Source: CAZMJG01 sp964576365
Lineage (GTDB): Bacteria; Patescibacteriota; Microgenomatia; UBA1406; GWC2-37-13
Direction of reading: 5' to 3'
DNA length: 55,149 nt
Assembly: GCA_964576365.1 (NCBI GenBank)
Contig: CAZNUT010000002.1
Location: 1-55,149, forward strand
The stretch's first letter is position 1, and the number at the start of each line of letters is the position of its first letter. The notes under the pieces were generated by a model that saw only the letters and a program-made list of their open reading frames with translations, made no database searches and had not been told where the DNA came from. Below, piece after piece: positions 25,268-33,782 of this stretch. The position numbers and the translations under genes were made by a program.

Positions 25268-25765
25268 ATGTCAGAAATATTTCCACCCTTCGAAATTAAA
25301 GATAAGAAAACAGGGCTAACGCTCAGTGGTTCCCCCGATGACATCCACCCTGACGATTTAATACTGATGACTACTGCTATAGCCGAAGCCGTTGAACAGG
25401 CAGAGGTTGATTTTTTGCTGGACAAGAAAAAGAAAAAGTATCATCTGGAAAAAAGAAACGATGTACCTATGAACATACCCTGCGAAATTGACTGGGAACC
25501 AGAAATAGAAGGAATCACCAGAATCGGTATCGGTTACAAGCCAATATTTTATAATGAATTAGCGGTCAATCTCGCCATGACAATCACTGGTACACATCAT
25601 GAAACGTCTCCAAATCTTACCCATGAACAAATTGAAGCTTATAATAATAGGAGAACAGTATTTACACAGGTTATTGATGATTTTTATAATGGGGTCATAA
25701 ATTCCGTCGATTCACCATGGACTTCCGTATTGCCACATGAGTCGATGATGGATATAGAAGAATAA
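25268..25765 (+). CDS. Hypothetical soluble protein
   Basis: Unrecognised acidic protein of 165 aa, without signal peptide or membrane helix. It has a short basic patch ('LLDKKKKKYHLEKR', about residues 51-64) between two folded-looking parts. The first has 'HPDDLILMTTAIAEAVEQAE', and the second is a strand-rich 'GITRIGIGYKPIFYNELAVN' followed by helices. It lies alone between a decayed gene and the convergent SpoIID gene, with its own good promoter. No Shine-Dalgarno precedes the ATG ('CACACCT' upstream). Confidence 0.65.
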   Translation: MSEIFPPFEIKDKKTGLTLSGSPDDIHPDDLILMTTAIAEAVEQAEVDFLLDKKKKKYHLEKRNDVPMNIPCEIDWEPEIEGITRIGIGYKPIFYNELAVNLAMTITGTHHETSPNLTHEQIEAYNNRRTVFTQVIDDFYNGVINSVDSPWTSVLPHESMMDIEE

Positions 25766-25791
25766 AAAACTGAAAAACCTTAGTCTTCCAC

Positions 25792-27510
25792 TTACCTCTT
25801 CTCTGAGTTAAAAAGCTGACCGACTATCTGGATATTGGCTGGTGCACGAAGATTAAACCAGTCTTTGAATTCTGAAGCACTAAAAGATTGAGATCCTGCA
25901 TCACCCGATACATTCACCGATGTCGTTTTGCCGTATCCAAAATCTGCGCTCACCGATATATCACTCACTGAACTAAAAGGATTGCCACCACGACTACGAA
26001 GCTCCGATTTCACCTTCTCACGATCCCATGTCTCTTTGCCGGCAGGATTAGATTTATCTATCTGGTAAAGATGCTCTTTGTCACTCGAATCCAGATGTTT
26101 CGCCAAAAGCACCACATTTGCAATATCTGCCACCTCCTCCGATTTAAGCCATGCGGTCTTGTTGTATTCTGATCTTGATCCCCAATCACAATAAAACCAG
26201 GGAGAACTTTTATCATAAGCGTTGTTGTTGAGATCTGAAAAATTACTTATACCGCTTGTTGCATCTTGCGCATGTTTTGTCCAGGAAGTGGCGTTCCATC
26301 CGATTTCACTAGTTGCATATACATATCCTCCGTGTGTAGAAGAGTAGTACGCTTTCACGGGGTTGCCCCCTTGCATCATCACCCAACCTTTCGTTTCCTC
26401 CACAGCACGATCCCAATTTCCACCCTTTGGTTCAGGTTTAAAAACTTGACAATTCTCAGTTGTACAGATGGAGTTGGCGCCATTATTGGTATATGCCAGA
26501 GCATATGATCTGGCTGCTATAGCCTGGGCTTTTAGAGCTTCAAGTGGCCAAGACTCAGGCATTTCATAAATACGTTTCGTGTACTCTTCTATATTAAAAT
26601 CCCCATGTCCTTCAACCTTGATTATGATGCCCGTGCTGTAATCTTTTTTCATTTCAAAATTATCAAAATATGCTCGCAAAATATCTTCTACCCCTTGTCC
26701 TGCTTCTGCTCTTCCTTTGGCTCCATATTGATTAAGGCCTACTCGATTCGGCACACCATACGTAAAAAATGCAAACCGTGGACTGAAACCTGGATCGATA
26801 TTTCTATCATCGGTACATCCTCGGGCACCACTTCCTGCAGATTTTGGGAGATTGAGACTTGCCTGTTTTTGTGCGATGATCTCTTGTTGGCGGGCAGAAA
26901 GTGAAGCGATTTTGCTTTTGAGGGTTTCCTGATATTTTTTTGCCGTATTTATTTCTCCGGCTAAAAAGGCTGATTGTTTGTCTATTTGTTCTTTAATGGG
27001 GAGCAGTTGCGCACGCTGACGTTCAAGCGTCTCTTTTTTCTTTTCAATATCCCGGACAAGAAGAGCGATGCGCACTATGGCTTTGCGATCTCCTTCAAGT
27101 AAACTTTGCTGATAGGCAAATTGCTGAAAAAACTGATTAATATTTTCGGAAATAAACATCTCAAGCAAGGCGTCCTTTTCGCGTCCTTTATTTTTGTAAT
27201 AAGACACTACACGCTCATCGAGCAGCTGCTTTTGTTTAAGCAATCGTTTTTCACCATCTTCTATTTCAGTAGTTTTTTTATCTATATCTTTCTCAATGAT
27301 TACAACTTGCGATTTGATAACAGTTAACTGTTCGTTGAGCTTGATCAACTCTTTTTCATTTGTATTTGTGGCGTTTTTAGAAGATTCTAAAGATGTTTGT
27401 AATTCATGCAGTTGTTTATTTATATCCTCAAGTTCATCCGCGGCAACAAAATAAGAAGTTGTAATAATACAAATAATCAAAAACACAATTCCGATTACGT
27501 ACCTCTGCAT
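25792..27510 (-). CDS. SpoIID/LytB domain protein with N-terminal coiled coil
   Basis: Exported cell-wall protein of 572 aa. Residues 1-25 are a signal peptide ('IGIVFLIICIITTSYFVAA'). About 26-215 is a long coiled coil of the type found in septal hydrolase regulators ('LEDINKQLHELQTSLESSK'). About 245-450 is the SpoIID/LytB domain: 'GVPNRVGLNQYGAKGRAEAG', 'ESWPLEALKAQAIAARSYAL', 'VKAYYSSTHGGYVYATSEIG'. In endospore formers SpoIID is a lytic transglycosylase; the CPR homologues share the fold, and activity is inferred. The C-terminal part (about 480-570) is less clear. A single gene, convergent with the 165-aa gene. Confidence 0.92.
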   Translation of the reverse strand: MQRYVIGIVFLIICIITTSYFVAADELEDINKQLHELQTSLESSKNATNTNEKELIKLNEQLTVIKSQVVIIEKDIDKKTTEIEDGEKRLLKQKQLLDERVVSYYKNKGREKDALLEMFISENINQFFQQFAYQQSLLEGDRKAIVRIALLVRDIEKKKETLERQRAQLLPIKEQIDKQSAFLAGEINTAKKYQETLKSKIASLSARQQEIIAQKQASLNLPKSAGSGARGCTDDRNIDPGFSPRFAFFTYGVPNRVGLNQYGAKGRAEAGQGVEDILRAYFDNFEMKKDYSTGIIIKVEGHGDFNIEEYTKRIYEMPESWPLEALKAQAIAARSYALAYTNNGANSICTTENCQVFKPEPKGGNWDRAVEETKGWVMMQGGNPVKAYYSSTHGGYVYATSEIGWNATSWTKHAQDATSGISNFSDLNNNAYDKSSPWFYCDWGSRSEYNKTAWLKSEEVADIANVVLLAKHLDSSDKEHLYQIDKSNPAGKETWDREKVKSELRSRGGNPFSSVSDISVSADFGYGKTTSVNVSGDAGSQSFSASEFKDWFNLRAPANIQIVGQLFNSEKR

Positions 27511-27733
27511 ATCTTATTATAACTTGTGAAAAAGATCGGCGGAGCAGAGATAAAAGCAGATATATAAACATCTAACTTCCAAGTAACAATTTCCAATATC
27601 TAATGGAAAATTAAGAATTACGCAGTAAGAAACTGAAACGGTTCGCTAAAATCTCATAAGCTAACACCTATAACCCAACACCTGCTTTATAACCCGATAA
27701 GCTTGCTGACCCGCTGAATAGCTGAATTGCTGC
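27511..27733. repeat. Intergenic repeat words
   Basis: Carries the 23-bp word 27576-27598 (identical copy at 18142-18164) and the ATAAGCTAACACCTA word (27656-27670) with following CTTTATAAC, shared with 31306-31348. The stretch near 27695-27733 reads as a loose GCTGAATAGCTGAATTGCTG repeat. No gene. Confidence 0.7.
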
Positions 27734-28723
27734 CTACAAAATATAAATCAGAAGTATGACCACGATGGCCCAAAAAAGCATGGTGATGAGGAGCGGCTTG
27801 TCTGTCGTAATAATTTTTTCTGGCCTTTCGCCTTCTTCTTTTTCATACAAAAGCTGGGCGTATCGAGCGATACCGTATACAACAAAAGGTACCGTCAACA
27901 TCATGAGTTTGCGCGCTTCGATGTCTGGAAACATTTCCGGAATGCTTTTAATGATAACGTTTTTTTTGCATTCTCTTTGTTGCTTTGGTTTACTATAAAG
28001 TTGTTCACAAATAGTACTACCGGTAAAAATGGCTTGTTGAGAAGGGTCTACATATAAAGTATAGGTATACAGCGCATAAGAAACGATCGTCAATGTCGCA
28101 AATGTAGCAGACAAAAAATAAAGCAGGTGTTCTTTGTAACGATAGAGCGATTCTCTTGCATTGCTCCCATGGGTGACGAGTTCAGCGTGGCGCTTCACTG
28201 TGGCCATGAATAAAGAGATGAAAAACACTGTCATCAAAAGCCATATGGGTACGTGGTACCCCGTTGCAACGACTCCTGCCCATGTGCGAAGAACAAAAGA
28301 AAAGGAAATGGTGAATATATCAATAACTGGAAATCGTTTTAGATAAAGTGAATAAAAAAAATGAAGTAACAAAAAAATAAAAGAAAGAAAAAACAGCTGA
28401 ATCGAAAAAAGGAGCGCAAAAATAAGAGACGTAATGGTGAGAAGAAATGCAATCGAGGTTGCCTGAGGGATAGATATTGCACCTGATGCAAGAGGACGGT
28501 GTCGTTTAACAGGGTGTTTTTTATCATATTGATAATCCATAATATCGTTGAGAATATAAGAAGTTGAAGAAAGGAGACAAAATATCACAAAAGCTGTTCC
28601 TGCCTGCAGTAACAAACTCCATTGAAAAAGTTTGCCGGTAAAAAGAATGGCGGCAAAAATAACAAAATTTTTAGTCCACTGGTTTACTCGCATAGCGCGG
28701 GCATACACAAGCAGATAAGTCAT
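27734..28723 (-). CDS. UbiA family prenyltransferase (decaprenyl-phosphate phosphoribosyltransferase-like)
   Basis: Polytopic membrane enzyme of 329 aa with about nine helices. The first Asp-rich motif is 'LNDIMDYQYDKKHPVKRHRP' (NDxxDxxxD, then HPxKxxRP). The second region is 'PVIDIFTISFSFVLRTWAG'. The HPxKxxRPL signature and the start 'RVNQWTKNFVIFAAILFTG' fit the decaprenyl-phosphate phosphoribosyltransferase branch, which attaches phosphoribose to a polyprenyl phosphate. The downstream epimerase genes of the arabinose pathway are not in the window, so the substrate is uncertain. It follows a small membrane protein gene on the same strand at 22 nt. Confidence 0.85.
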   Translation of the reverse strand: MTYLLVYARAMRVNQWTKNFVIFAAILFTGKLFQWSLLLQAGTAFVIFCLLSSTSYILNDIMDYQYDKKHPVKRHRPLASGAISIPQATSIAFLLTITSLIFALLFSIQLFFLSFIFLLLHFFYSLYLKRFPVIDIFTISFSFVLRTWAGVVATGYHVPIWLLMTVFFISLFMATVKRHAELVTHGSNARESLYRYKEHLLYFLSATFATLTIVSYALYTYTLYVDPSQQAIFTGSTICEQLYSKPKQQRECKKNVIIKSIPEMFPDIEARKLMMLTVPFVVYGIARYAQLLYEKEEGERPEKIITTDKPLLITMLFWAIVVILLIYIL

Positions 28724-28745
28724 GTTGACACATTATACTGCATAC

Positions 28746-29042
28746 TTATATGACTCGCAAAAGACGAAATAGAAAAAATGAAAGTATGTAAAAAATAACT
28801 AAATAAAAAAATGACAAATAGAGCGAGAGGATAATAGTAACGAGAGTCAATGTAAAAAATGCTTCGTTGTGTACCGCTGGCAAAAGCCCTTTGATAAGAA
28901 GCGCCAATACACTGATGGTAAGTAGAGCTCTGCCATCAAACCACCAAAGAGGAATACGAAACCATAAAAGCGCTCCAAGTATAAAAACCGCCATCACAAG
29001 AAAAAGCTCTTTGGTATCCAAAAAGAAAGGGCCGATGTACAT
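28746..29042 (-). CDS. Small hypothetical membrane protein
   Basis: Protein of 98 aa, almost entirely hydrophobic, with three likely helices ('ELFLVMAVFILGALLWF', 'LLTISVLALLIKGLLPA', 'LTLVTIILSLYLSFFYLVIF'). No family recognised. Its ATG is 1 nt after the stop of the 70-aa gene and its stop is 22 nt before the UbiA-type gene, so it is probably a member of that operon and may assist the membrane prenyltransferase (inference from position). Confidence 0.6.
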   Translation of the reverse strand: MYIGPFFLDTKELFLVMAVFILGALLWFRIPLWWFDGRALLTISVLALLIKGLLPAVHNEAFFTLTLVTIILSLYLSFFYLVIFYILSFFLFRLLRVI

Positions 29043-29043
29043 A

Positions 29044-29256
29044 TTAATGTGAAACTTCCTCGAGGGCTGGTGATAATGGTGTCAATAACGGTGTTCCGTC
29101 AGGTAAAGTGATACTATTACCCGCCTGAAGACTTTGTTCAATAAGAGCAAAGACAATACTTCCTGTCACCTGACCCACAACGTCTTTCTGCTGTGGCGGC
29201 TTTCCATTTAATGACTCAACAGTGGGATTATTGGGTAGCTCTGATTTTGTTTCCAT
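29044..29256 (-). CDS. Small hypothetical protein
   Basis: Protein of 70 aa with a disordered start ('ELPNNPTVESLNGKPPQQKD') and a short amphipathic stretch 'GSIVFALIEQSLQAGNSITL'. No domain recognised. It abuts the 98-aa membrane protein gene (1 nt), which supports it being translated. The G-S-x3-A-L-I-x5-A-G-x2-I pattern also occurs in the 62-aa ORF at 29304-29492, suggesting tandem paralogues. Confidence 0.55.
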   Translation of the reverse strand: METKSELPNNPTVESLNGKPPQQKDVVGQVTGSIVFALIEQSLQAGNSITLPDGTPLLTPLSPALEEVSH

Positions 29257-29303
29257 ATATTATATGTACAAATAAAAATTTGATAAATAAGTTTAGCCAA
29301 TAT

Positions 29304-29492
29304 CTATCTCTTTTGTATTTTCTTGTTGTGTAGCTCCGGGTTGAAGATTTGCGATATGAAGCTGCCTGCCCGCGTCGACTGTTTTTGGATCAACAAGGCG
29401 CCTATCTCACTTCCTACTGGAGCCACGATTGGCACATGAGACTTCTTATCGTTTGTATCAATTATCGGGTTCACTGTGAATTCTTTATCCAT
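29304..29492 (-). CDS. Small hypothetical protein, possible degraded paralogue of its neighbour
   Basis: ORF of 62 aa. The middle 'VGSEIGALLIQKQSTRAGSF' resembles the 70-aa neighbour's 'GSIVFALIEQSLQAGNSI'. The codons for 'STRAGSF' overlap a GCTGCCTGCCCGCGTCGACTG stretch like the dispersed CCTGCC repeat (about 29362), so a repeat may have entered the gene. No Shine-Dalgarno. Translation is uncertain. Confidence 0.4.
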   Translation of the reverse strand: MDKEFTVNPIIDTNDKKSHVPIVAPVGSEIGALLIQKQSTRAGSFISQIFNPELHNKKIQKR

Positions 29493-29678
29493 TATATCTT
29501 TATATCAAAATTACGAATGAGTTGTACAAAATCAATAGTGACTCATATGTAAACTTCCTTTTTGTAAACAATAAAACGTGAGGTAAACGTTGAAAGGTAT
29601 GACGGCTTTTATTTCACAGGATAATAAATAGTGCATTTTATGAAACGTGTCTAACGTCTACAGTCTAAAGTCCAAAGT

Positions 29679-30080
29679 CTACTTCGGCATATAAATCCTC
29701 ACATTTCGCCCATCAGATAGTTGCACTGTGTGGACTTCAACAACAGTCCCTTTTGAGAGACGCACATATTGCATGTTGCTTTTTTTATCTGTTCCGACAG
29801 CAACCTGTGACGACGTTTTGGAATAACTCATGCTCTGGGGCACTGTAGAGGCTCGAGACATGCGCGAAGTCTCAGTGGCATTATCTGCATACGTAAAATC
29901 AAACCCGTGTGTGACAAGCGCATACAGACGACTCGGTAACAATAGTAGTTCCTCCTTCACTTCTGAGCGTACACGTGGTGAATCTGCAACAAAAACCGCT
30001 GGTCCTCCAAGCCAGACGATAAAAAATGCAATAATCATCGCAACAAGTATTCTGATTCGTAATGAAGTTTGGTGACTCAT
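29679..30080 (-). CDS. Hypothetical exported or anchored protein
   Basis: Protein of 133 aa with one N-terminal membrane helix ('RILVAMIIAFFIVWLGGPAV'), then a polar Ser/Thr-rich extracellular part and a C-terminal strand-rich end ('LSKGTVVEVHTVQLSDGRNV'). No family recognised. The open frame begins 15 codons earlier, but the ATG at 30080 gives a standard signal-anchor start. It is in the minus orientation like its neighbours, separated from the next upstream gene by a repeat element at 30129-30211. Confidence 0.6.
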   Translation of the reverse strand: MSHQTSLRIRILVAMIIAFFIVWLGGPAVFVADSPRVRSEVKEELLLLPSRLYALVTHGFDFTYADNATETSRMSRASTVPQSMSYSKTSSQVAVGTDKKSNMQYVRLSKGTVVEVHTVQLSDGRNVRIYMPK

Positions 30081-30128
30081 AAAATTATTTACTGGATTTA
30101 TATGTAAATCTATGAAATAGAACAACTT

Positions 30129-30211
30129 GTCATCCCGGACTCAATCCGGCCTGCCTGCCGGTAGGCAGGGATCTTTAGTTAAATGCGATGCTGAAACAAG
30201 CTCAGCATGAC
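30129..30211. repeat. Dispersed palindromic element carrying the 20-bp palindrome
   Basis: Bounded by GTCAT and ATGAC. It contains CCGGACTCAATCCGG, then CCTGCCTGCCGGTAGGCAGG (30150-30169), then ATGCTGAAACAAGCTCAGCAT. Its reverse complement matches the 63-bp element at 13425-13487 over the first about 43 bases. The 20-bp palindrome is absent there, so it was inserted or lost. Confidence 0.8.
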
Positions 30212-30230
30212 GATAAGCGCACAACTTTTG

Positions 30231-31010
30231 TTATTTGAATAAAATACATGCGCTTTGATCTTTGCCAAGGCTTCCCAACGAGTCCGGACACAAAGGCAAT
30301 GAAACATCCTCCGTGAGAGTAAATCTGCCCGCGAAACGATCATAGCGACCACCACTTTTTTGTATTAGCTTTTCAAGAGAAACAGGCAATTGTTGATTTG
30401 CTTTTGTAGTCTTGCCTGAGGATCCTGATTGATAATTGCCCGGAAGAGCAGTGGGTGAAAGCACCGAAATCCCAGTGGGAGCAGGAGTATTTGTTTTTAT
30501 TGTGCACACTCCTGAGCTACAATAATAAGGTATATAACAATAACCCTCACGTGATGTCTGGGCTTGAGATTGACGAGGATCTTGAATCAGTCGGATGGGA
30601 GCACAGCAAGATTGTCCTCCTGAGCCGCAATTAGCATTTGTTGATAGAGTTGGCATGACTGATACTAAGGGTGCCGATGTGGGTAAAATTGATGGTATGT
30701 TTGTTGGGGTGACTGCTTGAGCCGGAGTATTGGTGGGATAAAAAGAATAATCAATTGTAGGAGTGGGTGATGGTGTATAACCAACAGGAAACACGCAATA
30801 TTGATTTGGCATGCACGTGGATCCGTCATGACAGGTGGAACCAACCTGAGCCCCAGAACAACAGGGCAAAGCATGATATCCGCAAGTTTCGCCAGCAGGA
30901 GCGGCTAATACGAATTTAAAAGCAGAGATAAAAAATACAAAAAAAATAATAATTCTAAGAGAAAAAATTGTGCTTTTAATAAAACGTAATAAAAATTGCT
31001 TTCCTCTCAT
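30231..31010 (-). CDS. Secreted Cys-rich, Pro/Thr-linker protein
   Basis: Protein of 259 aa. A signal peptide ends near 'FKFVLAAPAG' (residue about 36). Then comes a small Cys module ('CGYHALPCCSGAQVGSTC', 'CMPNQYC', about 43-73), a Pro/Thr linker (about 78-120), and a second Cys module ('CGSGGQSCCAP', 'YCYIPYYCSSGVC', about 127-170). Another linker follows, with a C-terminal domain ending 'CPDSLGSLGKDQSACILF'. The CCS/CC spacing recalls small disulfide-rich extracellular repeats, but I cannot name the family. It resembles the larger 754-aa and 1108-aa secreted proteins in composition. Confidence 0.75.
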   Translation of the reverse strand: MRGKQFLLRFIKSTIFSLRIIIFFVFFISAFKFVLAAPAGETCGYHALPCCSGAQVGSTCHDGSTCMPNQYCVFPVGYTPSPTPTIDYSFYPTNTPAQAVTPTNIPSILPTSAPLVSVMPTLSTNANCGSGGQSCCAPIRLIQDPRQSQAQTSREGYCYIPYYCSSGVCTIKTNTPAPTGISVLSPTALPGNYQSGSSGKTTKANQQLPVSLEKLIQKSGGRYDRFAGRFTLTEDVSLPLCPDSLGSLGKDQSACILFK

Positions 31011-31443
31011 ATATATACCTTATGTTTCTTCAAGATAAAAATCAAATCAATCAAAACTCGACAATTCACAATTTGCTATTGATGCTGCACAAATAATATC
31101 TTTTCGTTTTCAGATGATAAAATAAATTCCCACCTCATTGGTAGACATGCAGCAAGACATGTATTTTTATTATTGTATGTCATATGATAAGATCGTTTGA
31201 AAATTCATTCTTCACAAATCGTGCCTTCTCTCTTTTACTTTTTACTTATACCTAATAAGCTAAGACCTTTTACCTTTTCACTTTTACCCATTACCTACAA
31301 CTCTAATAAGCTAACACCTAAAACCTTAAACCTAACACCTACTTTATAACTTTATGAACTTGATGAACTACTTTATTAACTATTATTGACTTTAATTCTG
31401 AACATTGTTATCTTAATTACAACATGATTATTCTTTTCTCTTC
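31011..31443. repeat. Intergenic repeat mosaic
   Basis: Divergent region of 433 bases, no gene. It contains the 30-bp word 31265-31294 (one mismatch from 18344-18373), the ATAAGCTAACACCTA word at 31306-31320 (also 27656-27670), CTAAAACC/CCTAACACCT words (31318-31340) and ACTTTATAACTTTATGAACT (31341-31360). Promoters for the flanking genes are not obvious in it. Confidence 0.75.
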
Positions 31444-33708
31444 ATGAAAAAGATTTCCCGCCATTTTCAAAAACACGTGCATGACAATAAACCCTTTGTT
31501 CTTGGGGCTATAGGTCTTGCTGCTCTTGTCGTACTGTTGAGCAGCATCTTCATACGAAATCAAAATACCACATATGGATCCCGTGCAGAAGAGTTGGCTT
31601 TTTCTATCCCATGGCAATTTAATTATCCTGATTTGAGACCTGATGAACGAGATAGAGGAGCGGGAGTAAATTATGCTGGCCCTACGGCCGCCATCCCTTC
31701 GATTCCAACCCAAACACCCAAACCAACAAATACTCCTATTCCAACCAAAACCCCCACACCTCCAAATACACCCACTCCTACAAACGTCAAAGGCAATCCT
31801 ATCGCTACTCACAGTCCAACTCCCCTTCAGACTGGCAAGGGCAATCCGGTTCCCACTCATAGTCCTACTCCTACTCAGTCTGGAGGGCAAAATTCACAAC
31901 CAACCCCCACTTCACAAACAGGTATAACGGGTGTGATGCCAACTTCTGACCCGGGTGGAGGAAATAATGGTAGTGGTAATAATACCAAACCATCGGCAAC
32001 TCCAACTTCAAATCCTACTATCCCCACCACTACCCCAACTCCACTTCGTGATATTCCAGTGCAATTTAGCATTGAAAAAACAGTAAATAATTGGACAGTC
32101 GCATATGTCAACGACTCTTTGAGTTTTACAGTCAAGGCCCAAACCCCATCACCCAACCTTCTTGAAAACGCAGAAATATTTATTGGTAAAAAGGATTTTT
32201 CCAAATGGTCTACTTGTCCTTACAAGACAACGTCAACCACCAATACGATTTGGTGCAAAATTACCACTCTATCTTTTAACAATCAACAAAATGGCCAACG
32301 TATCTTCACATATGTACCTGAAACCGCTGGTGATTATTACATCGTGGTGAACGGAAAAGCCCTAGGTGGTGGAAATATGTGTAGTGGAAATCCGCAATGC
32401 GACTTTAATGGAGGTGCTTCAAATTGTACCGTCTCGGGTTGGTATACATGTGGTGCAAATGCCAATCTATTATTAACGGTGCGAAACACATTGACTACCG
32501 CGACACCGCTCCCCACTCCAAAATCTACCAATGTTCCACCGGCAGCAACCACAACGCCCACTTTTGTTCCTACTGGTCCTGCCCCAACAGACGTCTTTAT
32601 TCCCACCTCACCTCCCACTCCGACAAATACATTTGCTCCGACTCAACCTATTGTTCCAACAGGTCCAATTATTCCCACAGTGCCGACTAATATCCCGACA
32701 GCTCCACCAACACCGGGTCCGGAATCTTATCCAAACTCCTCGGTAAATATGGAAACACCAAGTCCGTACTGCACTTCAAAAGTTGCTTGGATAAAGCGAG
32801 TGGCAAACGCAGGTATAAATAATGGTTTAGAATCATCTGATTTACTTATCGGCCTTCTTGATGGCAACAATGTCCCACAAGTATGGACATGTCCACCGGG
32901 CACATCTGCTACTGGAGCAAGTGGTAAATGGTGTATGTTTAATGATATTTACAATGTGTCAGTTGCAGGAAAAACAACATTTTCCAATACGATAAGCTGG
33001 ACCCCTGCCCAAACAGGCACCTATGTGATAGTAGTAAATGCCAAAAACAGAGAAAACCAACTTATGTGCTCTGGCAATCCTGAATGTACTATAAACGGCG
33101 GAGGATTGAATTGTGGAGCTACATGGAATAGCTGTGGCTCAAATGATTCAATACGCGTGACTGTAGAAGCTGCAACAAGTCCAAATTGTACTCCCCCAAC
33201 CGCGACTCCAACCAGCACACCCGTACCTCCAGCAACACCGGTACCCACCGCCCCGGCTGCATCACTCTTTATTCAATCTTCAGGTCCATACACCGTCAAC
33301 AATACCATAACCATAGACCGTTATACTCAATCGGCTCCCAGCAATACTTTGGAAAGTAGCGATCTTTTGATAGCCACGACTGATGGAGCGGGAAACCCAA
33401 TAGTTGCGCCTTGCCCCGCCGGTACCACGGTAACGGGTGCAAGTGGTAAATGGTGCATGATTCAAAGCTCTCAGCTTTCTACACCCGTAGCTTCTTACAA
33501 TACGCGCGTTACCTGGACTCCTGGCGCGCCCGGAAATTACGTGATAGTTGTCAATGCGAAAAATAGAGAAAACCGGCTCATGTGTTCAGGCAATCCGGAC
33601 TGTCGCCATAACTCTTCCAATCCAAATCTCCCAAATAAGGTAGATTGTACGGCCGCAAATTATTATGATTGTGGTTCTGGAGATTTTGTAAATATCACGG
33701 TCAATTAG
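31444..33708 (+). CDS. Large cell-surface protein with three tandem Cys-containing modules
   Basis: Protein of 754 aa. An N-terminal membrane anchor ('VLGAIGLAALVVLLSSIFI', about residues 20-38) is followed by a Pro/Thr-rich stalk (about 75-205). Three homologous beta-sandwich-like modules follow (about 205-345, 430-575, 600-754), separated by Pro/Thr linkers. Each module contains a 'LESSDLLIG'-like strand, 'GASGKWCM', 'WTPAQTGTYVIVVNAKNREN', then 'MCSGNP.C' and a final Cys pair. Modules 2 and 3 are the most similar, even at DNA level, which points to recent duplication; module 1 has diverged. The likely role is adhesion or surface structure. No sortase motif is seen, so it stays attached by the N-terminal helix. 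Confidence 0.85.
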   Translation: MKKISRHFQKHVHDNKPFVLGAIGLAALVVLLSSIFIRNQNTTYGSRAEELAFSIPWQFNYPDLRPDERDRGAGVNYAGPTAAIPSIPTQTPKPTNTPIPTKTPTPPNTPTPTNVKGNPIATHSPTPLQTGKGNPVPTHSPTPTQSGGQNSQPTPTSQTGITGVMPTSDPGGGNNGSGNNTKPSATPTSNPTIPTTTPTPLRDIPVQFSIEKTVNNWTVAYVNDSLSFTVKAQTPSPNLLENAEIFIGKKDFSKWSTCPYKTTSTTNTIWCKITTLSFNNQQNGQRIFTYVPETAGDYYIVVNGKALGGGNMCSGNPQCDFNGGASNCTVSGWYTCGANANLLLTVRNTLTTATPLPTPKSTNVPPAATTTPTFVPTGPAPTDVFIPTSPPTPTNTFAPTQPIVPTGPIIPTVPTNIPTAPPTPGPESYPNSSVNMETPSPYCTSKVAWIKRVANAGINNGLESSDLLIGLLDGNNVPQVWTCPPGTSATGASGKWCMFNDIYNVSVAGKTTFSNTISWTPAQTGTYVIVVNAKNRENQLMCSGNPECTINGGGLNCGATWNSCGSNDSIRVTVEAATSPNCTPPTATPTSTPVPPATPVPTAPAASLFIQSSGPYTVNNTITIDRYTQSAPSNTLESSDLLIATTDGAGNPIVAPCPAGTTVTGASGKWCMIQSSQLSTPVASYNTRVTWTPGAPGNYVIVVNAKNRENRLMCSGNPDCRHNSSNPNLPNKVDCTAANYYDCGSGDFVNITVN

Positions 33709-33782
33709 CATTCTTTACATTCATAAATCGATCACTACCCTCATAAAGAAGAATAATGTAAAATAGGACATTCTATTGTTCT

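Noticed and set aside
31673..31927. Pro/Leu-rich ORF and other plus and minus ORFs inside the 754-aa gene
   Set aside because: Frame shadows of the Pro/Thr-rich repeat coding sequence, with biased composition.
31720..32060. Repetitive stretch as a possible CRISPR array
   Set aside because: The repeats are degenerate Pro/Thr codons in one open frame, with no constant repeat and spacer lengths.
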